Part shown: piece after piece, positions 31,466 to 42,618 of the stretch | How the letters are laid out: every line of letters starts with the position of its first letter | How positions within the stretch are numbered: position 1 is the first letter of the stretch | Source of the DNA: Portulaca oleracea | Taxonomy: Eukaryota > Streptophyta > Magnoliopsida > Caryophyllales > Portulacaceae | Direction: 5' to 3' | Assembly (NCBI GenBank): GCA_029582165.1 | Contig: CM055871.1 | Location: 31,695,802-31,759,801 of the forward strand | DNA length: 64,000 bases | Program-made: the position numbers and the translations under genes | Notes under the pieces: model-generated | Seen by the model: the letters and a program-made list of their open reading frames with translations, nothing else | Databases searched by the model: none | What the model was told of the DNA's origin: nothing

Positions 31466-32723
31466 GTTTGTAGAGTGAAACCAATGATCTGTGTGTCAAA
31501 CACTTGAATGTGTGCCTGTAATTTGTGGACAATAATGTACTCTTTTAACATCTTAAGCTGTTGTGGTGAAAGAGTGTAGAAGATACTATAATTTTGAGGT
31601 TATGGTAGATTAAACAAGACAAGATTGGTAATTAATACTTAGATTGAACAAGCCTTTGCCCTTTGGGCTTGGCAATCAAAAGTTCCAGCGACGGTTGGCT
31701 TAGTTCAAATGCCCAAAAAGGCCAGGTTTAGCTCAATTCGATTGTGGCTTATCTTATATCGAGGACTGAAGGAAGCTAAGCCATGTTCCAGTTTTATAGT
31801 TGAATACTTCAACTTTTAAGCATGTAGTTGACTGTTAATGCTTTCAGTTTGGGCATTATAGTTTTTAAAATTGAATTACATTTTCCCGGACATATAGAAA
31901 AAAGAAAAAATATTGCATGATTTAACTGCCAAAAGCCAAAAGGGAGGATTAGAAATGGAATTTGGGCCTTGCAAAGCTCATTTAAAAGATATGTTGACAT
32001 TTTTCAAGTGTATTTGTATGTTTGGTAATCTTAAAAGTATGAAAAATTAAGTGTAAGAATGTAAGACAAGCTAAGAGGATCAAGGGAAGCTCCTAAAAGA
32101 CTTCCCGGGTCCAAAAGACGTGTATTTTGATCTTTAGGGACTTGACATGGGAGTACCAAGAGTTGACAACCAAGTTTTGGCTGCCCCATGCCGAGCCCCG
32201 GCAAACCAAAATTTGGTTGCCAAGTGCTTGGCATGGGCGTGCCAAAGCTCACAACTTTTTGGTCTGCTTTCTTGCATTCTTGGCACGGGCGTGCCAATTA
32301 AGGGCAGCAGTTGGTTGGGTTTCACGTGTACCAAACTTAATTAAGCACATATTTTTTTGTGGCTGTTAAGGGTAGTTAGGTATGGTTACTCATCCTAATT
32401 ACCTTATCCATGCCATTCATGCATCATCATCCTATCGACAAGGTCTTTCTACCCTATCCAAGAATGCATCATTGCACTAAAAATCAGGGTGTTTTTCTGC
32501 CTTTTGTACTTACTTCATTCCTTCCATTTCAATCTCTTTCTAGGTTGTGATTGCAGCACATCTTAGGCAAAGATTGGGAGTTTGTTTAAGAGTTTTATCA
32601 TGCGACTATATACAGTAGGTATATAAGTCAAAGATGAGTGGGTACACCTACAACTCTCTTGATTATTTAAGATTTCCCATCCTAAATCTACCCCTAACTT
32701 CAACATCTTTGACTTATATATCC
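31466..32723. other. Intergenic sequence with GGCATGGGCGTGCC-type short palindromes
   Basis: No gene seen. Between 32140 and 32300 the palindromic phrases TTGGCATGGGCGTGCCAA and TTGGCACGGGCGTGCCAA and weaker relatives recur, producing short mirrored frames on both strands. Confidence 0.5.
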
Positions 32724-33110
32724 TAAAGATGACATCATTCAAGGATTTGAGATCCAGTTTCCAGAAACTTGACAAGTTTGACGGAGTGAATTTCCGTCGA
32801 TGGTAAAAGAAGATGCACTTCATACTAATCACGTTGAAGACGGTGTACGTGCGAACCTCGCCATACTCGGAGGAGTCGGATGTGAGACATTTGCGAAGAC
32901 AAGAAGACGCCAAAAATTCGAGAATGATGATTGCACATGTCGTGGGTACATTCTCAACGACATGGAGGACACCTTGTTTGATGTTTATCAAAACCAGGAG
33001 ACCACTAAAATCTTTGGGAGGCAACAAATACGTGTCAGACGACGCCTCAAATTTCTTGATTAGTCCATCATGAATTATCGCATGATTGAAGGTTGTCCAG
33101 TTTTAGACCA
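32724..33110 (+). pseudogene. Copia gag fragment, decayed
   Basis: Reading across frames on the plus strand gives FQKLDKFDGVNFRRW, a stop, KKMHFILITLKTVYV, then RRQKFENDD and CRGYILNDMEDTLFDVYQN. These are the usual blocks of Copia Gag (UBN2-type) proteins. One nonsense codon and at least one frameshift break it, and no LTRs or polymerase remain. It separates the lectin gene from the PPR gene. Confidence 0.75.
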
Positions 33111-33224
33111 ACTTCATGAAGTCCAAATTAGAAAAAAAATTGAAAAAAAAATAGAGATAAATGTTGTAAGTTTACTAAAAATTGTGGAGAAGTGTACACA
33201 CTTGGTGTAAATCTACGATATTTA

Positions 33225-33493
33225 GACCCCGTTCTTTTATGCCGCTAGCAAGTTGTGGTGCCACATCGCACCACAACTTTCCATATTCCTCCACAACCCA
33301 CCATAATCTATTTTTTTAATTTAATTTATCTTTTTATTAAAAGTTAAAATTTTCATATTTCACCGTAATCCACCACAATTTTCCCCAACCCACCACAATC
33401 AACCACAACTTTTCCCAATCCACCACAATCCGCCACATTTCCTCTATACTGCACCGCACCGCACCGCAGTCAGCCGTATAAAAGAACAGGGCC
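33225..33493. mobile_element. Tourist-like MITE, copy 4, with TTA target duplication
   Basis: It begins GACCCCGTTCTTTTATGC and ends with the near-inverse GTATAAAAGAACAGGGCC. TTA flanks both sides (33222-33224 and 33494-33496). The interior is rich in CCACAAC / CCACAATC phrases and ends with CGCACCGCACCGCACCG. Ends and duplication fit PIF/Harbinger (Tourist) MITEs. Confidence 0.75.
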
Positions 33494-33511
33494 TTAGAGT
33501 ATACATTTGTT

Positions 33512-33590
33512 GGTAGTCCAGAAAAATAAAATTCTATTTTTTAGGATCATTTGCAAGAATAAGGATTATTGGAATCTAATTTTCCTTTAA
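33512..33590. mobile_element. Relic end of the (TA)n-targeting TIR family
   Basis: AATAAAATTC followed by AAGGATTATTGGAATCTAATTTTCCT resembles the right terminal repeat of the elements at 11875, 42053 and 45269 (AGGGATTATTAGAATCCAATTATCC). Only one end remains and no TA array is left. Confidence 0.4.
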
Positions 33591-33640
33591 TAAATTATTC
33601 ACGTTGGACTATTTTGTAAAATTTTGATCCATATTAATAG

Positions 33641-33648
33641 TATATAAG
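33641..33648 (+). promoter_or_regulatory. TATA-like box upstream of the PPR gene
   Basis: TATATAAG, 59 bp before an upstream ATG (33707) and 283 bp before the PPR start codon (33931). AT-rich surroundings make a chance match possible. Confidence 0.35.
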
Positions 33649-33706
33649 TATACTATTTTTAACGTTTATCTCACTGTTGGAAGAGTGCAGAACAGAACAT
33701 AGGAGC

Positions 33707-33832
33707 ATGAACGACGAGATATCGGATAGCGCCACATCCTTTCCCACCGAGGCAGTGTGTCTTCCCCGCCACATCCTTATTCCTCCCCAATCTCTTCATT
33801 ACCTTCAACACGATCAAAAGTTTCACTATTAG
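33707..33832 (+). CDS. Upstream open reading frame of 41 codons in the PPR leader
   Basis: ATG at 33707 to TAG at 33832, 98 bp before the PPR start. The peptide (MNDEISDSATSFPTEAV...) resembles nothing I know. If transcription starts at the TATA-like box it would be in the leader and could lower translation of the PPR protein. It may also lie upstream of the real transcript start. Confidence 0.3.
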   Translation: MNDEISDSATSFPTEAVCLPRHILIPPQSLHYLQHDQKFHY

Positions 33833-33930
33833 ATAACCCCCCAAAATCAAACAAACATTCAAAAAAACCCATAACCCCAATCAGATTTTTGAAAAAAAAA
33901 AAGAAGTGGAGCAACCAATCTAGTACATCA

Positions 33931-36585
33931 ATGGAAACCCTAATGATCCCCTGCAAATCCAGCCCTCTTGTTCCGCTCCCTTCTGACTTCTCTCCAAAAC
34001 CCATCAAACCACCTTTATCCATCTCCAAAACCCACCAATCATTTCCTCCGAAAACCCCTGATTTTTCCCGTTTGAGCCATCTTCTTCAAATTGGGTCTTT
34101 TAGGGAAGCCATAAGTGTGCTTGACTCAATCGCCCAAAATGGTTGCAAAATGAGGCCTGAGACTTATACCCAATTGCTAGACTGTTGCATTGATGCAAAT
34201 TGTGTCCTGCTAGGCCGTGAACTTCACGCTAGAATGTACTTGGTTGATAGGGTTGATCCCTTTGTCCAGACCAAGTTGATTAGTATGTATGCTAAATGTG
34301 GGTGCTTGGTGGATGCCCGTAAAGTGTTCGATGAAATGTCTGAGAGAAATTTGTTTACTTGGTCGGCTATGATTGGGGCTTACTCTAGGGAGCAGAGATG
34401 GCGGGATGTTGTTGGTTTGTTTGGATTGATGATGCAGGAGGGTATGCTGCCTGATGGGTTTCTGCTTCCTAAGATTTTGCAAGCTTGTGGAAATTCTGGG
34501 GATTATGAGACAGGAAGGTTGATACATTCTTTGGTAGTCCGGAGTGGTTTGAGTTCACTTAGGCGTGTTAACAATGCATTGCTGGCAGTGTATACAAAAT
34601 GTGGTCGGTTGAGTTTAGCTAGAAGGTTTTTTGAGGAGATGGGTGAAAGGGATATGGTGAGCTGGAATTCTTTGATATCTGGGTATTGTCACAGAGGCGA
34701 GAATGATGAGGCACATAGGTTGTTTGATATAATGTGTGAAGAGGGGATTGAACCGGGACTGATAACTTGGAATATATTGGTTGCTGGCTATAATCAATCT
34801 GGTGATTGTGATGCCGCGATGGAACTTGTGAAAAAGATGGGCAATTTTGGAGTGACTCCTGATGTCTTTACATGGACCTCGATGATCTCTGGTCTTGGCC
34901 AGAACAATAAGATAGATGAAGCGCTAGAACTTTTCAAAGAGATGCTTTTGGTTGGTGTGCAACCAAATGGAGTTACAATAGCTAGTGCAATCGCTGCTTG
35001 TGCATCTGTCAAGTCTCTAGAAAAGGGGAAGGAGCTTCATTCATTTGCTGTCAAGATTGGTCTTTCTGACAATGTCTTGGTTGGGAATGCAATTATAGAC
35101 ATGTATTCCAAGTGTAGGGAGCTTGAAGTTGCTCGTGAGGTATTTGACCAAGTATCTGAGAAGGATGTCTATACATGGAACTCTATGATAGGAGGGTATT
35201 GTCAGCATGGTTATTGTGGAAAAGCCTATGATCTCTTTGTGAAAATGCAGCAGTCAGAGGTGCCGCCTAATGTTGTGACATGGAATTTGATGATTACAGG
35301 TTACGTCCAAAATGGAGATGAGGATCAAGCCATGGATCTCTTTCAAAAGATGGGGAAAGGTGGAATACCAAAGCCCGATACATCATCTTGGAATTCTCTT
35401 ATTTCTGCTTTTTTGCATATAGGGCAGAAGAATAAGGCACTTGGAGTCTTTCGCCATATGCAGTCCTCAGGTTATCAGCCCAATCCTGTGACAATTTTAA
35501 CCATCTTACCTGCTTGTGCCAATTTAATTGCGGCAAACAAAGTGAAAGAGATCCATGCTTCTCTGCTGCGTCAAGGTTTGGATTCCCAGATACCTGCTTT
35601 GAATTCTTTAATTGACACTTATGCCAAGTCGGGTAACATTGTATCCTCCAGACGTGTGTTTGATCAAATGACATCAAAGGATGTCATCACTTGGAACACT
35701 TTGATAGCAGGTTATGTGTTACATGGATGTTCGGATGAAGCACTTGAAGCCTTTGATCAGATGAAAAGGGAGGAATACACACCAAATAGAGGCACTTTGT
35801 TAGGCGTCCTGCTTGCATATAGTCGTGCGAAGATGGTTGAGAAGGGGAAACAGATCTTCTATAGCATGACCAAAGATTATCAAATTGTTCCTGGTACTGA
35901 GCATTATGCAGCAATGGTGGACTTAATTGGTCGTTCAGGGAGGCTAAAAGATGCAATTGAATTAATCGAAAGTATGGAGTTGGAACCCGACACAGCTGTC
36001 TGGGAAGCGTTGCTCACAGCCGGTCGCTGTAATGGTAATCTTGCCTTAACTATTCATGCCGCTGAACATTTGCTTAAGTTGAATCCTGCAAATAGTATGG
36101 CAAATCATTTAGTGGCACAGGCATACAGTCTGTGTGGAAGGTCTGTCAACCCTTTGAAGGAGAGGAGTTCACAAGGGCAGAAAGATACCAAGAAAGAATG
36201 TGGGTGTAGCTTGCTTGAATATAAGAACATGGTGTATTCATTTGTTAGTGGTGACGACTCGCCAGGTTTAAACTCTCTGCATGCTTGGTGTAAAAGCATA
36301 GTAGCTAATAGCAAGCCGCCTGTTTCGAGCAGCATGCTGGCTATCCATGAAGAACAAGACAATTGTGGGCTACACAGCGAAAAACTTGCCCTTGCTTTTG
36401 CTCTTGTCAGCACCTCTTTCAGAGCAAAATGCATAAGGATTGCGAAGAACATGCGGATTTGCGAAGAATGCCACGACACAGCTAAATATATCTCTTCTTC
36501 ATATCACTGTGAAATATTATTGCATGATTCAAAATGTTTACACCATTTCAAGAATGGGCGGTGTTCTTGTGGGGATTATTGGTAG
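33931..36585 (+). CDS. PPR protein of the PLS-DYW class, intronless
   Basis: Sequence-specific RNA-binding protein of mitochondria or plastids, probably a C-to-U RNA-editing factor. The frame is open from 33757, but that codon is GTG; the first in-frame ATG is 33931 (METLMIPCKSS), giving 884 residues. A basic, Ser/Pro-rich N terminus fits an organelle-targeting peptide. Then come about 18 PPR motifs (for example NLFTWSAMIGAYSREQRW, DVYTWNSMIGGYCQHGYCG, DVITWNTLIAGYVLHG), the E/E+ region and a C-terminal DYW deaminase domain: HSEKLALAF supplies the His and catalytic Glu, CEECH the zinc cysteines, and the chain ends CSCGDYW. It follows the lectin gene on the same strand, as At1g19720 follows At1g19715 in Arabidopsis as I recall it. 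No sign of damage. Confidence 0.95.
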   Translation: METLMIPCKSSPLVPLPSDFSPKPIKPPLSISKTHQSFPPKTPDFSRLSHLLQIGSFREAISVLDSIAQNGCKMRPETYTQLLDCCIDANCVLLGRELHARMYLVDRVDPFVQTKLISMYAKCGCLVDARKVFDEMSERNLFTWSAMIGAYSREQRWRDVVGLFGLMMQEGMLPDGFLLPKILQACGNSGDYETGRLIHSLVVRSGLSSLRRVNNALLAVYTKCGRLSLARRFFEEMGERDMVSWNSLISGYCHRGENDEAHRLFDIMCEEGIEPGLITWNILVAGYNQSGDCDAAMELVKKMGNFGVTPDVFTWTSMISGLGQNNKIDEALELFKEMLLVGVQPNGVTIASAIAACASVKSLEKGKELHSFAVKIGLSDNVLVGNAIIDMYSKCRELEVAREVFDQVSEKDVYTWNSMIGGYCQHGYCGKAYDLFVKMQQSEVPPNVVTWNLMITGYVQNGDEDQAMDLFQKMGKGGIPKPDTSSWNSLISAFLHIGQKNKALGVFRHMQSSGYQPNPVTILTILPACANLIAANKVKEIHASLLRQGLDSQIPALNSLIDTYAKSGNIVSSRRVFDQMTSKDVITWNTLIAGYVLHGCSDEALEAFDQMKREEYTPNRGTLLGVLLAYSRAKMVEKGKQIFYSMTKDYQIVPGTEHYAAMVDLIGRSGRLKDAIELIESMELEPDTAVWEALLTAGRCNGNLALTIHAAEHLLKLNPANSMANHLVAQAYSLCGRSVNPLKERSSQGQKDTKKECGCSLLEYKNMVYSFVSGDDSPGLNSLHAWCKSIVANSKPPVSSSMLAIHEEQDNCGLHSEKLALAFALVSTSFRAKCIRIAKNMRICEECHDTAKYISSSYHCEILLHDSKCLHHFKNGRCSCGDYW

Positions 36586-37032
36586 TGTAAATAGAGTAAG
36601 TTGCACCTTGTATGTGAAATCTTTGACAATCTGTATATAGGCCACGGATTGGATGTTTTGCTCATGTTGGTTGACAGAAAATATCAGTTGTTCACAACTT
36701 GTAAGTGCCTCGGAAGTTTTTTGTATCATTTGCTCGTAGATTTCAATCTCCTATGCTGGATGTGTTTCACATGAAGTAAATTCTTTGCACAAAAACGCCT
36801 AGGATTGTTGTTGAAGGTATAGTCTGTGTTTTGATATATTATTGTTTTGTGATTGCCTCACTAGTGACTAGGAATGAAGTTGTGTCCCTCGCCTTCTCTT
36901 GTACATGATTTCCAAATGTCAGAGCAAACTTGGAGGCTGATAAATTATATTTGATTAGGAACTTCTGCACAAATGTATTCTTCAAACTAGTTTTCTGAAG
37001 ATGCAATCGAACTAAAATTTTGGTCCTCTTGT

Positions 37033-37607
37033 TAGGGGTGGGCATGGATCGGTTCACCGATCCGATCATAAATTTGGATCGGTTAACCGTATGTTCAGAT
37101 AGATAAAATCATGATCCGTATCCGATCCGAAAGTTTCCGTTAACCGGACTTTCGGTTAATCGAATTTTCAGATAATAAAATTTGCGATCCGTATCCGATC
37201 CGAAAGTCTCGATTAACCGGATTTCAGATCGGATAACCGTATATCCACGGATTATAAAGCACTTATACAATAATAATCATTGTCCTTATATCTTAAAGGG
37301 TTCAAAATGATAAACTTTATGTATTTTGTTACATTTCTACGCTAATAATTACTAATTCACCACAAAAAAATAACATTTAAAGGGTTCAAAGTTGAAAATT
37401 AATTATTTTCGGATTTTCAGATAACCGACGGATTATCCGGATTTTTCAACCTCCGATCCGTATCCAATCCGTGATCCGGGGAAAAAATTTGGATCAGTTA
37501 ACCGATCCGCCAACTTCAAAAACTATCCGCTAATTCTCCATTTTTTCGGATCGAATAATCGGATTTTTGGATCGAATTACGAATTACTGATTTTATGCCC
37601 ACCCCTA
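37033..37607. mobile_element. hAT-type MITE with GATCCG-rich interior
   Basis: A 575-bp element with ends TAGGGGTGGGCAT and ATGCCCACCCCTA, flanked by CCTCTTGT (37025-37032) and CCTCTAGT (37608-37615), an 8-bp duplication with one mismatch as expected for hAT elements. The interior is built of variations of GGATCGGTTAACCG and CCGTATCCGATCCGAAAG, each several times. Non-coding. Confidence 0.85.
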
Positions 37608-37666
37608 CCTCTAGTTCCATGAAAATTACACGTATCTACAGAAGTAGAATTGAAAAGATTCACTGA

Positions 37667-38054
37667 GAGCATGTACAATAGTGATCCTATATTTTGGAAT
37701 TAAAGTGGTGGTCAACTCCTTCCACATCATCTATCATTTCTACTATTTGGAACTTCATTCCATTTCTTCTATAACAATAGGAACTCAATCTTACTTTTTC
37801 ATCTAAAAAATTTATTTATAGACCATACATAACAATAGGAACTCCATTCCAGTTTTCTTTTATTTAGGTACTTGTTGAGAAGATACAATATGTGGGTCCC
37901 ACTGTAAATATTAAAAAATTAAGAAAAATAGGTTGAGAGATGGAATACTGCAGTGTGTCAAGAATGTGATTGCAATTTTTTTGCTCTCTGTTGTATGAAA
38001 ACGCATACTCATGGCACAAATTCCCTAACTGTGTTCCATCCGTTGTACATGGTC
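37667..38054. mobile_element. MITE with GAGCATGTACAATAG end, copy 2
   Basis: Ends GAGCATGTACAATAG and CGTTGTACATGGTC form a terminal inverted repeat. It shares interior blocks with 7001-7389. Target duplication not clear. Non-coding. Confidence 0.55.
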
Positions 38055-38159
38055 TAATTGCGAATCTGGAAAAACTCAGAAAAACAAAGATGGGAAAGAA
38101 AAATATTAGAGACAGAATATCTAGACAGAGAAAGAGAAGAATGAATTGCTTTTCATTTA

Positions 38160-38410
38160 CTCCCTCCGTTCCATATTAACTGTCGTCTTTGAAAATCGTG
38201 CATTCAAATTTCAAAAATTTTGACTATAAATTTCTCAATATATACAATGAGTTGATATATAAGATTACAACCATTAGATTCGTAACGAAAAATAATATCA
38301 TAAAAGTATAATATTACAATTGTTAGTAACATATTGAAATTATCAATCAAAGAGTGACATTGGAGACTGTGAAAGTCAAAATTATGACAATTAATATGGA
38401 ACGGAGGTAG
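38160..38410. mobile_element. Stowaway MITE
   Basis: CTCCCTCCGTTCCATATTAA at the left and its near-inverse TTAATATGGAACGGAGGTAG at the right, flanked by TA on both sides. These are the classical Stowaway (Tc1/mariner) ends. 251 bp, non-coding. Confidence 0.9.
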
Positions 38411-38456
38411 TATTTCATTGTAAGTGTCGTATGACTTGCTATTAATTAAATCGTTA

Positions 38457-39003
38457 TGTTTGGTTTCAAAAATTGAGGAGACAGAGAGGAGAGTCAGAGT
38501 ATTTATATCCTATACTCATAACTCTTTATTTTATATAATAAAATAAAGAAACTAACTAATTTAATTATTGGTTATTTCTAACATACCCCTCAAATTGGAG
38601 GGTGTCTTCACTCCCAATTCGCTAAGAATAGTGATGTTGTGTGCTTGGAAGAGCCTTGGTTAGTATATATGCTAGTTGTAGATCGGTAGGACTATAATTG
38701 AGGGAGATTAGACCATCGGCTAACTTCCGTTTTACAAATTGACAATCTATTTCTATGTACTTGGTCCTCTCGTGGAAAACATGGTTTCTTGTTATATAAA
38801 TGGTTGCTTGGTTGTCACATTTTACTGGAATAGAAGTGATGGAGTCAACTTGGAGTTCACGAAAAAGCCGACTTAACCAAGCCAATTCTACAACTAGTCT
38901 TCGAAGACTATGGTATTCTGCTTCAACAGATGATAAGGAGACTACGGTAATCCATGAGATCAAAGTATTGCCAAGAAATACTACAAATCCATTGATTGAC
39001 CTT
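38457..39003 (-). pseudogene. 3' end of a Copia element: RNase H remnant, polypurine tract, 3' LTR
   Basis: On the minus strand 39003-38622 gives SINGFVVFLGNTLISW, VSLSSVEAEYHSLRRL, KCDNQATIYIT, VFHERTKYIEIDC and QLAYILTKAL, the RNase H end of a Copia polymerase. The stretch between ISW and VSLSS is shortened. It is followed by CAATTTGAGGGG, a polypurine tract, and from 38583 by TGTTAGAAATAACC, the start of a short 3' LTR (to about 38457) with a TATAAATA box. Everything upstream of RNase H is missing. Confidence 0.85.
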
Positions 39004-40648
39004 CAAGTATTAATCCGTGATTGACTAGTAAAGATAGATTAAATACCCAAGGACCACAATTACTCTAGTGTTTAAGAAAACCCCCAATTAGAACTCAAGA
39101 ACAACACCAATTTCTAGGGTTTTGATGCATCAACAACAAAAACAACAACAAGAACAAAGAAGATATGAACAAGGATAAAGAATCTCACCATCTTGAACTA
39201 GGACCTTCCATGGATGTATAAAGGAGAATCACCAACACCTAAAGAGAGACCCAAAAGAACTCACCAAGATTGTGATAAAGAAAAACACCACATAACCTCT
39301 AAAGAGAGTACTCCACTAGCACCACCATTAAAATGGATAAAGTAAGAATGAAGATTTTGGGGGAGGGTTTTCAAATATCCAAGAAGAATTCATCTTCAAA
39401 GTGTTTACAATATTCCTTTAAAATGTCTAAGTTTGCCCAAGAAGCCAATAAAATATATATATAGGGGGGGGGGGGAGGGGGGAAGACAACAACTGAAAGA
39501 ATGAGAAAAAAAAATCGCATCAGGGTTAGGTGTGGCTGGCACCTCCTAAGGCACAACCAACGCCTAAACCAGAGAGTTGCGGTGGAGAAACAACGTGGGG
39601 CGCGACTGCCACCACTCAGACGCAGCGTCCACAGGCCTGTTGACTTCCAACGTGCATAACTTCATTGTTTTAACTTTGATTTGGTCATAATATATCAACA
39701 GAAAGACCTATGTGTGTAGTATAAGATCACCAAATTTCATGGTTATTGGAGTTATATTGAAGGAGTTATGGTCAAAAGAGTGAAGATATATCTTTTATTG
39801 TTGTCCAATTTTGCCCAAAAACATGATATTCTTCAACTTGTTCCCTCATGGTTTCTTCCTAGCCTCCTTGGGATAGGTTTTCCGGGCTTGACTTGATGTT
39901 CCATGATTCCATCCCAACCCTTGTGTAATGACCAAAATGCCCCTTGGATGGATTCCAACCCCGTCTTGACTCCTCGGCTTGGCATTGAATCTACTAGCTT
40001 CGTTCTTGTCTTCATGGGTGATTTTTTGGGCTTGAGTGTTGATAAATTAGCCGGTTCACCACGAGGCTTCTTTGAGACCAAATTCCCCAAGGCATTTGAA
40101 AATCTCGGGATTGGACCATTTGGCTAATGAGGCCCTAAGTACCCCCTTGATCCTTATGGATTAAGTATGCTTGCATGATCCCCAATCTGAATCACTTATG
40201 CTTGAAGATTGAAGTTGACATCTTTATGTATAAGAATCCCCAAATCAGGTTGACCTTGGAGATTGTAGGACATGAATTGTAGCTTCTCAATGCAAGTCAT
40301 TAGGAGTTTGTAAAAACTGACTCAGATGTTGTATGGTGACTCAGATGTTGTATGGTAAGAATAAGACCTTCTAATGAATGGATAATTTCAAGGCCTAGAA
40401 AGTAGCGTGCTGATCCAAGGTCATTGATCTTGAATACTTCATCCAAGTGATTATTTACGGATGTTAAAATTGGGAATTCCTATCCCCTGCGAATCTCCAA
40501 GTGTATTAGAGTTATTATTATTATTATTATTATTATTATTCTTGTTGTTGTTGTTGTTGCTGCTGCATTGTAGTTGTACAATGGATAACAACTAATAATC
40601 TCACTACATTATCCAGTGAGCTAATAATTGTTCAGCTATAAGACCACA
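39004..40648. other. Unassigned, probably repeat-derived sequence
   Basis: No gene recognised. It has CAACAA-rich and poly-G (39466-39482) stretches and short frames without known domains. It lies between the Copia remnant and the RPA-like gene. An (ATT)n and (GTT)n microsatellite is at 40510-40560. Confidence 0.4.
40510..40562. repeat. (ATT)n then (GTT)n/(GCT)n microsatellite
   Basis: About nine ATT units followed by GTT and GCT units. Confidence 0.9.
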
Positions 40649-42006
40649 ATGAAGCCACCGACGAAGCAGTTGCGTGAACTAAATGAAAGCACAACTGCCT
40701 ACAAAGTAAAGGTTAAAGTCATCGAGAAATTTCATCCAAGGACATTCGGAAGTGGTAACAGATATCAGAGGATCAAATCCACTGACAATGAGGTAAATCA
40801 ATTCTAACATTATAATATTCACATAAATTAATTACATACATCACTAATTATAAATTTACATTATTAAATGACAGAAATGCAAACCACGTTACTCAACGAC
40901 AAAATTGAAGACAATGGAAGTTATTTGTGCAATGGCAAAAAGTATTATATATCCAATGCAAAAATAAAAAAAGTTGATGAGCGCTATAAGAATGATATTG
41001 GACATGATTACCAGTTCGAATTTGACCACGACACAAAAATTGAACCAGTTGATGTTGAGAAAAAATCGCAATTAATACCTCTCAACCAAATGGAAACCAT
41101 TGGGCGACAATTAGAGCGATTTGGTAATATCCATTATTTAGCTTATTGCATTATTATTAAGAAATCAAACAGACCAACCAATTACTAATATCATTTACTT
41201 TCACTTCCCAGATGTGGTTGCGGGAGTCCTTCACGTCGATGAGGTGAAAACAGTCGTCTCAAGGAACAACTTAAGAGAGTATCAAATCAGAGAAATTCTA
41301 CTAATCGATCAATCGTAAGTTACAATAATCTTTAATCAATTTCATTATTTTGTTCACATCCTATTACTTATCATTTTTAGCTTATGCTCTATTATTAAAC
41401 CCTCCATGAATATTTACGCATCTCATTTTTACATTATCCATACTTATGTCCTATTACTACAACTTGAAATTCACATTGCTCTCAGCCTGAAATAAACTTG
41501 CAACTGAAGAATGCGATACAGTAGCAACAATGACATCTACTGTCACTCATAATACATATAAAGGTTATCCAATATGTTTACTTGACAATCACAATTCTAC
41601 AATCCACACATTACCCAAATCTTTCAAAATTATCCAGTTCTACAATCAACACATCACCCAATTCTTTTAAAATTATCCACAGGTTGTGTATTATCTACTT
41701 CACTATCATCAACATTGATATTCGATGTACACTCCCTCGAAGCTGAAAACTTAAGAGCTTGGTAAATTTTCATTCAATATTGATTCTACTATACTATCTA
41801 ATGCCTTTAACATCTACTTCTCTAATTAATATCTATTATACACAGGCTCTCTACCAATGCTGCAATGCTCAAAGAAAAGCACTTGGAAACTGCCATAGCC
41901 AAAAGTAAAGAAGCACCATCAACCTCGATAGAATCCGTCAACACAGTCACTATAGTTGAGTTGTAGACAGAGACAATACATCATCTGTTCTTGCTTCATT
42001 TTTTAA

Positions 42007-42007
<1 letters not shown>

Positions 42008-42052
<45 letters not shown>
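42008..42052. repeat. (TA)n microsatellite, left flank of a TIR element
   Basis: Over 20 TA units adjoining the terminal repeat at 42053. The right-hand TA run is at 42576-42613. Confidence 0.95.
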
Positions 42053-42054
<2 letters not shown>

Positions 42055-42573
42055 ATAATTGGATTCTAATAATCCCTACTTTCACCAGTTGGACAATGGT
42101 GGACCGTACTTTCACTTTGTATTCTGATGGTCCAAAAAAAAATAAAATTGGATTGTAGTGGGATATTTTCCAGAGAATCATAGATTTTGTGTTGCATTTG
42201 ATTCAAAACTTAGTATAACACTTTACAATGATTTTTAATGAATCTACAATGTTTCTCCCAAATTGTTTTCATTTTTTTACTATTTTTTACGATTTTTTCT
42301 CTTTTATTATTTTTAAAAAGTCATAATAATTATTCGGAGTCTCAAAAAAATAATTTAAAAAATGTTTTAGAAACTACAATTCATTAACTTTCTAGGGGCA
42401 GGAACGAAAAAAACAAAAACAATATATTGTAGGAATGAAAAAAATAAGAAGAATATGGAGGTGGATTTGGTACCACTACAATCCAATTTTTTTTTTTTTG
42501 GACCACCAGAATACAAAGTGAAAGATGTCACTCATCAAATTGGTGAAAGTAGGGATTATTAGAATACAATTAT

Positions 42574-42575
<2 letters not shown>
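42053..42575. mobile_element. TIR element in (TA)n, second copy (523 bp)
   Basis: Inverted ends of about 105 bp: GGATAATTGGATTCTAATAA inward from the left and the inverse at the right, with TGGACCACC/GGTGGTCC and GGATTGTAGTGG blocks. The interior (GTGTTGCATTTGATTC) is the inverse of that in the copy at 45269, so the two copies point in opposite directions. It lies within the RPA-like pseudogene, between two of its exons. Confidence 0.9.

Positions 42576-42618
<43 letters not shown>

Noticed and set aside
33757..33930. N-terminal extension of the PPR protein by 58 residues
   Set aside because: It would need a GTG start; the first ATG is at 33931, and the protein starting there already fits the family.
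34210..36479. Minus-strand frames of 60 to 124 codons
   Set aside because: All are antisense shadows of the PPR gene.
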